From: an uncultured Chloroflexota bacterium
GTDB taxonomy: Bacteria > Chloroflexota > Dehalococcoidia > UBA3495
Assembly: GCA_913052545.1 (NCBI GenBank)
Contig: CAJXEF010000102.1
Span: 1 to 7,560 of the forward strand
Direction of reading: 5' to 3'
Length of the DNA: 7,560 nucleotides
Part shown: in pieces, positions 1-5,679 of the stretch
Numbering within the stretch: position 1 is the stretch's first letter
How the letters are laid out: each line of letters starts with the position of its first letter
Position numbers and translations under genes: made by a program
The notes under the pieces: generated by a model
Told to the model about the DNA's origin: nothing
The model's database searches: none
The model's input: only the letters and a program-made list of their open reading frames with translations

Positions 1-297
1 CTGATTGTGTATGTAGGGTTGGTGGGCTTGAGTGAGGGAGTTGGTGGTTTGGTAGTAGGTGCGAAAGCAGCTGATATTATTCCTTCCCATACGTTAGGAT
101 CTGTTATGGGATTGGTCGATGTAGGTAGAGGGATTGGTATCGCAGTAGGTCCAATACTTGGAGGGTTATTATTCGATATAACGGGTAATTATACAGTGGC
201 GTTTACTATCTCGATTTTCCTTGCCCTGTCATCTATGGTGTCTATTTGGTTCATAGGGTCTGAGTCTGATAAAAATAATGAACGGCTGATCCTCTAG
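1..297 (+). CDS. MFS transporter, C-terminal fragment (5' end outside window)
   Basis: The frame is open from base 1 to a TAG at 295-297, so this is the 3' end of a longer gene and not a small gene starting at the GTG at position 7. The 98 visible codons are strongly hydrophobic and glycine-rich. They include a segment reading G-S-V-M-G-L then G-I-A-V-G-P-I-L-G-G-L-L-F-D at about residues 35-60, the kind of Gly/Pro-rich pattern seen in the second half of drug-efflux type major facilitator superfamily permeases. Two to three membrane helices can be made out, followed by a short charged cytoplasmic tail (E-S-D-K-N-N-E-R). The substrate cannot be told from this piece. It is on the same strand as the two small genes that follow, but 129 bp and a possible promoter separate them, so cotranscription is uncertain. 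Confidence 0.8.
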   Translation: MIVYVGLVGLSEGVGGLVVGAKAADIIPSHTLGSVMGLVDVGRGIGIAVGPILGGLLFDITGNYTVAFTISIFLALSSMVSIWFIGSESDKNNERLIL

Positions 298-322
298 GTT
301 GTTAAATGTTGTGTTAAGCCTA

Positions 323-350
323 CTGAAGGATTGTGGCTAATGTGTATAAT
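323..350 (+). promoter_or_regulatory. possible sigma-70 type promoter for the small gene pair
   Basis: A perfect TATAAT lies at 345-350. Sixteen bases upstream is CTGAAG (323-328), a poor -35 with three matches to TTGACA. The region is AT-rich, so the -10 match alone is weak evidence. Transcription from here would give a leader of about 70 nt before the ATG at 427. TATAAT is also half of a short inverted repeat with ATTATA at 357-362. Confidence 0.3.
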
Positions 351-373
351 GGGCATATTATAAATACAATATA

Positions 374-416
374 GATAGGTACTTTTCAGACTATCCATAA
401 TAAATATATTACCTAT
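374..416 (+). promoter_or_regulatory. leader with two mutually exclusive short stems
   Basis: ATAGGTA (375-381) is perfectly complementary to TACCTAT (410-416), which abuts the Shine-Dalgarno AGGAGG (417-422). GATAG (374-378) shares that left arm but can pair instead with CTATC (391-395). A third short pairing, TATCC (392-396) with GGATA (421-425), would cover part of the ribosome binding site. The stems are short and AU-rich, so this is only a candidate control element. Confidence 0.25.
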
Positions 417-426
417 AGGAGGATAT

Positions 427-807
427 ATGCCGATCATTCAACGTCCATATGTGCCGCCCGAAGATCAAGTTCCCCAAGAAGATACTTACGTTAATCCTGG
501 TGATACGCAGTCTGGGCAAGGTCAAAGTGGTGAGATAAGCGGAGAGCCCATAAGTTTTTACGCGGATTCCTTGCATATTTTCAGTAGTTTATATTCAGCA
601 GTATTATTTTTCGGTGAACAGATGGAAGAACGTGAACCAATACTGCGGGCTAGGATCAAAGTTAGTCCGCAAATGCTCAAAGCTATGGCTTTACTGACAA
701 ATAAGCATTTGAAGGAATACGAAGAGGCCGTAGGGCCGATAACATTGCCTCCACAAGTTTATACGGCCTGGGAATTAGACCCGGACGAAAAGGTGACTAC
801 AGAATGA
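427..807 (+). CDS. DUF3467-like small protein
   Basis: This is a 126-aa protein starting at ATG 427, with a strong AGGAGG (417-422) four bases upstream that fixes the start. The first 40 residues are Pro/Gln/Gly-rich and look disordered. Residues 43-105 form a compact domain. It begins with Y-A-D-S-L-H-I, passes through an F-F-G segment and R-I-K-V-S-P-Q-M-L-K-A, and ends in an amphipathic helix with Y-E-E-A-V-G-P-I-T-L-P-P. This spacing (Y-x-N/D near the start, V-S-P before a helix, then Y-E-x-x-x-G-x-I) is what I recall of the DUF3467 family, whose function is unknown. There is no signal peptide and no membrane helix, so it is probably cytoplasmic. Its stop overlaps the start of the next gene (ATGA at 804-807), which suggests translational coupling and a shared task. 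The family call rests on pattern memory. Confidence 0.7.
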   Translation: MPIIQRPYVPPEDQVPQEDTYVNPGDTQSGQGQSGEISGEPISFYADSLHIFSSLYSAVLFFGEQMEEREPILRARIKVSPQMLKAMALLTNKHLKEYEEAVGPITLPPQVYTAWELDPDEKVTTE

Positions 808-1292
808 ATTATGGAGAAGAAGGTCAACCCATATCTGAAGACATCTCTTGTCCTGTAGATATTCAACCTGGGGTTGATGTTTCGACACCTGAAGATTGGG
901 AATGGAGACGTGTCAGTACTAGTCAGCCTAATGCTGCTACCTTCCACATTAGTCACAGCGACGTAACCAGGGTCATGGTGGATAGACTTGGTCCCTCTGA
1001 TACACCTGATGGTTCACAATTTACTCTTAAGGCAGAGGTTCCGATCATAGTCATAGATAGTTTAGACAAGTTCTGGGCTGGGGAATCAACTACTAAGTTA
1101 CCATTGCAGGGATTACGCGTCCCTGTTGAAGGTGATACTTTGGAGGAAGCCAAAAAGAATTTAGCTGGGGACTTGGTTGCTCAAATGCGTTTGCTCTTAT
1201 TATTATCCACTTCTCATGAAGGAGATATTGCTCCGCAGCTAAAAGCTAATCTCCAGTATTTGTTAACTGTGTTTACCACACCTGGAGGGTAG
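804..1292 (+). CDS. uncharacterised 162-aa protein, partner of the DUF3467-like gene
   Basis: I do not recognise this protein with confidence. Its ATG at 804 overlaps the upstream stop as ATGA, and AAGGTGA about 8 bases upstream can serve as a ribosome binding site. It ends in TAG at 1290-1292. Residues 1-40 are acidic and probably flexible. Residues 45-90 look beta-rich (a run A-E-V-P-I-I-V-I-D-S-L). Residues 96-140 read L-P-L-Q-G-L-R-V-P-V-E-G-D-T-L-E-E-A followed by a leucine-rich helix containing L-L-L-L-L. The G-D-T-L-E-E-A-x-x-N-L pattern recalls the end of the HicB/UPF0150 antitoxin fold, but no HicA-like toxin is beside it and the resemblance may be superficial. No signal peptide or membrane segment is evident. 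It runs convergently towards proS, 89 bp away. Confidence 0.75.
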   Translation: MNYGEEGQPISEDISCPVDIQPGVDVSTPEDWEWRRVSTSQPNAATFHISHSDVTRVMVDRLGPSDTPDGSQFTLKAEVPIIVIDSLDKFWAGESTTKLPLQGLRVPVEGDTLEEAKKNLAGDLVAQMRLLLLLSTSHEGDIAPQLKANLQYLLTVFTTPGG

Positions 1293-1381
1293 TAAGTGTA
1301 ATTATTTATTTACCCTATTTCGCAGATTCCATAAAAGGTTCGAAAATCTCGACGTTAATGGTTTGATTATAGTGAAATCTG
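1293..1381. other. gap between convergent genes, no terminator seen
   Basis: This 89-bp stretch separates the stop of the unknown plus-strand gene from the stop of proS. I looked for a GC-rich hairpin followed by T-runs in both directions and found only a weak TTTCG/CGAAA pairing with a long loop. Termination may be factor-dependent or lie inside the opposing gene. Confidence 0.5.
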
Positions 1382-3088
1382 CTAACTTCGGTTGCTCAAG
1401 ATGATTTTGATGTGGGAGATCAAAGAAGTCATGGGTACCAAGTGAGGTTCGGTGTCTCGACGAGACTTTATTTCAATCATTTTATTTTCGATATTCCTTG
1501 GACTCACTACTACTCGGATGGGAATCCCTAATAAGTCAGCATCATTCAGTTTCACACCCGCTGCTGCATCTAACCGGTCGTCAAAAAGGGTTTCAATACC
1601 TTCTGCCCACAGCTGTTTGTAAATCTCGTTTGCTGTGGTTGCTACGTCTTCAGATGATAGATTTAATCCAACCACGTGGACTTGATAAGGGGCTATTGAG
1701 GCTGGGAAAATGATTCCTCGATCGTCATGGTTTGTTTCTATTATGGCTGCTAAAAGGCGTCCTACGCCGATTCCGTAGCAGCCCATCATAATAGGGTATT
1801 GTTGCCCGTCTTGGGATAGGAACAAAGCACCTAGTGTTTCGGAAAAGAAAGTGCCTAGTTTAAATATATGGCCGACTTCTACCCCTTTAGTTGCTTCTAA
1901 AATAGTATTGCAAGTGGCACATAGATCTCCCGCTTGGGCAAGTGCTATATCTGAAATGGAATCAGCCTGAAAATCTCTGGGGTAATTTGCATTCCTAAAA
2001 TGTTTATCAGGCGAGTTACCCCCGACGACAAAATTAGTGCCGGTACTGATGGATTTGTCGGCTATGATTTTTATGTTCTTTATCCCGATTGGAGAGGCGT
2101 ATCCTGGCACAAGTCCTGCATTTATTATTTCGTCATCTGAAGCTAATCGTAAGTCAGAGCAGTGTAAGGTATTTTTAAGTTTAACTTCGTTGACCTCTAT
2201 ATCTCCTCTGATAACGACGAATGCCAGTTCTCGGTCAGCCCAATAAAAGACGGATTTTAATGTTTCAGATGATTCGATTTCTAGGTATTCTGCTAATGAT
2301 GATATAGTTTTAATGCTAGGAGTGATCACTTCTGACAACGGTAATGGGCTAGGTTTATTGGAGTCCGGGCGCGTGCTGATAGCTTTTTCGGCATTTGCTG
2401 TGTATTGGCAGTTAGGGCATGTAATAACGGTATCCTCTCCTGTATCCGTAGGAAAAATAAATTCGTGAGAATCTTTTCCTCCTATAGCGCCGCTATCGGC
2501 TTCTGCCATTAACACTGGAAGGGCGCAACGCTCGTAAATGTTTTTGTAGGCTTTGGCCATTGATTGGTAACTTTCATCAAGGCTAGCTTCGTCTCCGTTA
2601 AAGCTGTAAGCATCTTTCATTGCGAATTCTCGGACGCGGACCAAACCTGCTCTGGGTCGTGGTTCGTCCCGAAATTTGTTTTGGATTTGGTAAAGTATTA
2701 CCGGTAGATCACGATAACTCTGTATATTAGCTTTGGCTATGTTGGTGACCAGTTCTTCATGGGTTGGGGCTAGGACTAAGGTTCGATTGCGCCTATCAGA
2801 TAGCGAAAATAAGTTATCTCCAAATGCAGACCTTCGATTAGTTTGTTCCCATAGTTCCTCAGGCTGTAGCGTAGGCATGAAAAGCTCTTGGGCACCCGTA
2901 GAATCCATTTCTTCTCTGATAAGCTGTTCAATCTTACGAATGGACCTATAAGCCAACGGTAGAAAAGCGTAGATACCTGAGGCCACTTGATAAATCATGC
3001 CCGATTTAAGTAATAGACGGTGGCTATCAGTTTCTGCTTCTACTGGATCTTCTCTTAGGGTTTTTGATATCAGTTGGCTGATTAGCAA
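1382..3088 (-). CDS. proS: prolyl-tRNA synthetase (bacterial type with editing insertion)
   Basis: ProS attaches proline to tRNA-Pro in the cytoplasm using ATP. At 568 aa it has the usual length of the bacterial form. The T-x-E loop is T109-H-E111, class II motif 2 is at residues 139-163 (F-R-D-E-P-R-P-R-A-G then R-E-F-x-M-K-D-A-Y), and motif 3 is at about 439-451 (G-I-G-V-G-R). Residues of roughly 225-390 form the YbaK-like INS domain that clears mischarged Ala-tRNA-Pro. It is flanked by CPNC (224-227) and CATC (390-393), a pairing common in this family. The anticodon-binding domain follows from about 470. The start is TTG at 3088, chosen because AGGAGAG (3101-3095) sits six bases upstream and no in-frame ATG precedes it. 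The nearby ATG in another frame closes at once. It is the last gene of the operon, 29 bp after ispG. Confidence 0.97.
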   Translation of the reverse strand: MLISQLISKTLREDPVEAETDSHRLLLKSGMIYQVASGIYAFLPLAYRSIRKIEQLIREEMDSTGAQELFMPTLQPEELWEQTNRRSAFGDNLFSLSDRRNRTLVLAPTHEELVTNIAKANIQSYRDLPVILYQIQNKFRDEPRPRAGLVRVREFAMKDAYSFNGDEASLDESYQSMAKAYKNIYERCALPVLMAEADSGAIGGKDSHEFIFPTDTGEDTVITCPNCQYTANAEKAISTRPDSNKPSPLPLSEVITPSIKTISSLAEYLEIESSETLKSVFYWADRELAFVVIRGDIEVNEVKLKNTLHCSDLRLASDDEIINAGLVPGYASPIGIKNIKIIADKSISTGTNFVVGGNSPDKHFRNANYPRDFQADSISDIALAQAGDLCATCNTILEATKGVEVGHIFKLGTFFSETLGALFLSQDGQQYPIMMGCYGIGVGRLLAAIIETNHDDRGIIFPASIAPYQVHVVGLNLSSEDVATTANEIYKQLWAEGIETLFDDRLDAAAGVKLNDADLLGIPIRVVVSPRNIENKMIEIKSRRDTEPHLVPMTSLISHIKIILSNRS

Positions 3089-3103
3089 TGGTAACTCTCC
3101 TGG

Positions 3104-3118
3104 ATCGACATGGTCGAT
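3104..3118 (-). promoter_or_regulatory. small hairpin at the ispG/proS junction
   Basis: ATCGAC and GTCGAT form a perfect 6-bp stem with a 3-nt loop. It begins at the last base of the ispG stop codon and ends two bases before the AGGAGAG that serves the TTG start of proS. It has no U-run, so it does not look like a terminator. It could stabilise the junction or tune proS initiation, or be chance. Confidence 0.3.
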
Positions 3119-4260
3119 TAATTGCTAATTTCGGGACTCGGGGTTTTTTCTATTTCTTCCATCAGAGCAGATAGCATCTCATCTTCTGGTACTACCCTGA
3201 CCTTTTCGCCCTTACGAAATATTATTGCCCGCCCTGCTCCAGCAGCGATCCCAACATCTGCATCTTTAGCTTCACCTGGGCCATTTACCTCGCATCCCAT
3301 GACGGCAACTTTTATGTTTTTGTCACTTTTCTTGATAATCGCATCAACGTCGTTGGCTAGCTTAACAACGTCTACATCTGCACGCCCGCAACTAGGGCAT
3401 GCAACTAGTGTGACTCCTTTTCGTCTCAAGTTTAAGGATTTAAGGATTTCGTAACCCGCAAACACCTCTTCTTTAGAGTCACCGCTAAGTGATACACGTA
3501 TTGTGTCGCCTATTCCTTCATATAACAGATACCCAAGCCCCACCGCAGTCCTAATAGAACCTGCTTGTACAGTCCCAGCCTCAGTTATTCCCAAATGCAA
3601 GGGGTAGGGGACCATCTCAGACAATTTTTGATAGGCTTCAATGGTCGTTGGAACGTCGAATGCCTTCATTGAAATCTTGATTTGATCAAAATTTTGTTCT
3701 TCTAATAGACTGATTTCCCAAAGAGCAGTGGCGATCATATGGTCTACGACACTGTACTCCCCGGCTTCATTTTCACCAGCTTTGGGTAACTGGTTTACCA
3801 TGTCCATGTGACGAGAAAATCCCCTGGTGCGCCCAATACCTCCGACAGGAGGCAAACTACCAAAATTAACTCCGATACGTATTGGAATGTCTCTCAGCTT
3901 TGCTTCTCGTACCACTTCCTTGACTTGTTCTTCATTCCTTAAGTTCCCCGGATTTAACCTAAGGCAATCTACCCCGCCTTTTGCACATTCAAGGGCTAGC
4001 TGGTAATGAAAATGGATGTCAGCTATAAGCGGTATGCTGATTTGTTGCTTGATATCCCGCATCGCCTTCGCTGCTTCCATATCAGGTACTGCGCAACGTA
4101 TAATTTCGCAACCCACTTCCTCCAGCTCCTTGATTTGTCGGACCGTTGCTTTTACATCTCTAGTATCGGTTTTAGTCATAGATTGTACAGTTATATCGGA
4201 TCCCCCACCGACTTTGACATCTCCGACATACACCGGTTTAGTTACTCTTCTCTTATTCAC
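3118..4260 (-). CDS. ispG: 4-hydroxy-3-methylbut-2-en-1-yl diphosphate synthase (IspG/GcpE)
   Basis: IspG converts methylerythritol cyclodiphosphate to HMBPP, the penultimate MEP pathway step, using a [4Fe-4S] cluster. Numbered from GTG 4260 (380 aa), the TIM-barrel part holds V-Q-S-M-T near residue 25, A-D-I-H-F near 80 and R-I-G-V-N near 128. The C-terminal cluster domain holds C288-P-S-C291, C323 and E330 in the G-C-E-V-N-G-P-G-E motif, so all cluster ligands are present. The frame opens further, to a GTG at 4311 (397 aa), but AGGAGG is 19 bases from that codon. GTG 4260 has AAAGGA six bases upstream and gives an N-terminus (N-K-R-R-x-T-K-P-V-Y-V-G) that fits the family, so I prefer it. 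The loop after G-V-N-F-G-S-L is about 20 residues longer than in E. coli. It sits between rseP and proS in the operon. Confidence 0.95.
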   Translation of the reverse strand: MNKRRVTKPVYVGDVKVGGGSDITVQSMTKTDTRDVKATVRQIKELEEVGCEIIRCAVPDMEAAKAMRDIKQQISIPLIADIHFHYQLALECAKGGVDCLRLNPGNLRNEEQVKEVVREAKLRDIPIRIGVNFGSLPPVGGIGRTRGFSRHMDMVNQLPKAGENEAGEYSVVDHMIATALWEISLLEEQNFDQIKISMKAFDVPTTIEAYQKLSEMVPYPLHLGITEAGTVQAGSIRTAVGLGYLLYEGIGDTIRVSLSGDSKEEVFAGYEILKSLNLRRKGVTLVACPSCGRADVDVVKLANDVDAIIKKSDKNIKVAVMGCEVNGPGEAKDADVGIAAGAGRAIIFRKGEKVRVVPEDEMLSALMEEIEKTPSPEISN

Positions 4261-4273
4261 ATCAAATCCTTTA

Positions 4274-4321
4274 TCACGAACCGCTTCTCTTCTGGAGGAA
4301 ATGCATTTCACTAATTATCAT
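4274..4321 (-). other. 15-codon mini-ORF with strong ribosome binding site between rseP and ispG
   Basis: An ATG at 4321 follows AGGAGG (the final Gly-Gly codons of rseP) by nine bases and opens a 15-codon frame, M-I-I-S-E-M-H-F-L-Q-K-R-S-G-S, closed by TGA at 4276-4274. It lies out of frame with ispG and ends 13 bases before the preferred ispG start at 4260. It could be a translated leader that couples rseP translation to ispG, or chance, since the Shine-Dalgarno sequence is also coding. There is no sign of regulatory codon runs. Confidence 0.2.
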
Positions 4322-4326
4322 AAAGA

Positions 4327-5679
4327 TTATCCTCCTAACAGGCTATTACCTTGCAATAATCGATTAATGTCGTTTGTGCTAATTAATATAATTAGCACAA
4401 TTAATACCGCGAATCCAACTAGGTGTACCAGATTTTCTTTTTCTGGCGGTATACGTTTGCCGCGACGGATCCATTCTATTATAACGAAAAGTAGCCTGCC
4501 TCCATCTAACATGGGGATTGGCAAGATGTTTAGGATAGCGAGGTTGACGCTGAAAAGTATAGCCAATACCAGCCAGCCTCTATAGCCACCCTCCTGGGTA
4601 ACTTCTCCTGTAACTTGGGCTATCCCGATTGGCCCTGAAAGTTCAGGCGATTTATATCCGGCGATCCACGAGAAAATCTCGCGTTTCAATAAGATTAACA
4701 ACTCCCAAGTATCATTAACGCCATGATATACGGCAGTCCAAGGTGGGTGCGAAACACGCTTCTCCGTAGGATTGTATAGGTCAATCGATATCCCTGTAGG
4801 ACCTTGGCCTGCGGGAGGATTAATCCGTGGAGTGATATCCATCTGTATCTGTGTGCCCGCTCGTTCTATGACCAATTGGATTTCTGAGCCCGAATTGAAG
4901 TTAATTAGCCGTACTAGATCATTTAAGTTGTCTACTTTGTCTCCATCGGCCTGCAAAATAATGTCTCCCGATTGGATCCCGACAAACTGTGCAGGCGATT
5001 CTGGGAATACCTGAGTTACCACGACGTTGCCAAAGGTTTTATCTTGAGGAATCATGAACAAGATTGTAAAGATTATGATCGGCAGAATAGCATTCATGAA
5101 TGATCCAGCAGACAATACTATAGCCCGTGCGCCAATACCCTTACCTGCTAAACTACGGGGTACTGAAGGATTGTTTTCCCCCGCCAATCGAACAAATCCT
5201 CCTAGAGGTGTCCAATTTAGCGAATACAACATATCTGATATAAGGAATCTGTCGCTACTGATTTCCCTTACTTTTCCGGTGTGGTTAAGTAATTGATCTG
5301 TGGATGCTTCTTGAAAGGGTTTTGTCTTGTTTAGATTTGATTGTTTTTGAGGGGCTTCAATAATACGACTAACTAAGTTGCCGTTCTCATCTTCTAGCGA
5401 GCTGATCTTGATAACGGTTCCTAGTTTCAGGTCTTCCAATCCTGATATATTTATAAATTCAGTGTTTTCATCAGTCAGCACTTCGGTTCTTCCTGTATAA
5501 AATCCCAATGCTCTTGGGGGATATCCGATGCCAAATTCGAGCACTTTAACACCAAACCATTTTGCAGTGAAGAAATGTCCCAGTTCGTGCACTACTACTA
5601 AAAAAATTAGCATTGGGATAAACGAAACTAGCGAAATAATAACCGGTGTCCAGTTGAAACCAACTAACGTTTCAATCAA
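4327..5679 (-). CDS. rseP: RseP/RasP-family site-2 intramembrane zinc metalloprotease
   Basis: This membrane protease of the site-2 family cleaves substrates such as anti-sigma factors or leftover signal peptides within the membrane. The zinc motif H31-E-L-G-H35 is in the first membrane helix (about 13-31). A second helix lies at about 185-209, a single PDZ domain at about 218-285, the N-x-L-P-x-P-x-x-L-D392-G-G motif is in the third helix, and a last helix is at 417-434. At 450 aa it is long for a one-PDZ member because about 83 polar residues (68-150) are inserted between the R-T-E strand and the Y-S-L-N-W-T-P-L-G-G strand. The start is TTG 5679, which overlaps the dxr stop as TTGA and has GAGG seven bases upstream inside the last dxr codons. 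The next in-frame ATG (residue 23) would cut the first helix. The substrate is not inferable here. Confidence 0.95.
   Translation of the reverse strand: MIETLVGFNWTPVIISLVSFIPMLIFLVVVHELGHFFTAKWFGVKVLEFGIGYPPRALGFYTGRTEVLTDENTEFINISGLEDLKLGTVIKISSLEDENGNLVSRIIEAPQKQSNLNKTKPFQEASTDQLLNHTGKVREISSDRFLISDMLYSLNWTPLGGFVRLAGENNPSVPRSLAGKGIGARAIVLSAGSFMNAILPIIIFTILFMIPQDKTFGNVVVTQVFPESPAQFVGIQSGDIILQADGDKVDNLNDLVRLINFNSGSEIQLVIERAGTQIQMDITPRINPPAGQGPTGISIDLYNPTEKRVSHPPWTAVYHGVNDTWELLILLKREIFSWIAGYKSPELSGPIGIAQVTGEVTQEGGYRGWLVLAILFSVNLAILNILPIPMLDGGRLLFVIIEWIRRGKRIPPEKENLVHLVGFAVLIVLIILISTNDINRLLQGNSLLGG
4374..4400. repeat. perfect 12-bp inverted repeat with 3-nt spacer inside rseP
   Basis: TTGTGCTAATTA (4374-4385) and TAATTAGCACAA (4389-4400) are exact reverse complements separated by ATA. 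The repeat lies in the codons for the last membrane helix of RseP, about 115 bp upstream of the preferred ispG start. No T-run follows on either strand within a few bases, so it is not a typical intrinsic terminator. Confidence 0.7.

Noticed and set aside
7..297. Complete 96-aa membrane protein starting at GTG 7
   Set aside because: The frame is open to base 1 and the content is the C-terminal part of an MFS permease, so this is a truncated gene at the window edge.
312..341. Possible terminator after the MFS gene (AGCC/GGCT pairing)
   Set aside because: Only four clean base pairs with a bulge and no following T-run.
759..1153. Two minus-strand frames (759-956 and 953-1153) that abut each other
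   Set aside because: They are opposite the two plus-strand small genes, which have better ribosome binding sites and an ATGA overlap; the minus frames have no Shine-Dalgarno sequence or recognisable domain.
1138..1290. HicB antitoxin assignment for the second small gene
   Set aside because: Only a short G-D-T-L-E-E-A pattern matches, there is no adjacent HicA-like gene, and the length and N-terminus differ; kept only as a weak structural hint.
2484..2496. ATAGCG/CGCTAT palindrome in proS
   Set aside because: It encodes the conserved D-S-G-A-I-G-G motif of prolyl-tRNA synthetase and has a one-base loop.
3122..3454. 110-codon plus-strand frame
   Set aside because: Antisense to the cluster-binding C-terminal domain of ispG, with low-complexity composition typical of a shadow frame.
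4016..4585. 189-codon open frame on the plus strand
   Set aside because: It lies antisense across the ispG/rseP junction; both minus-strand genes carry intact family motifs through the same bases, and the plus-strand translation is Ser/Thr/Ile-rich with no recognisable domain.
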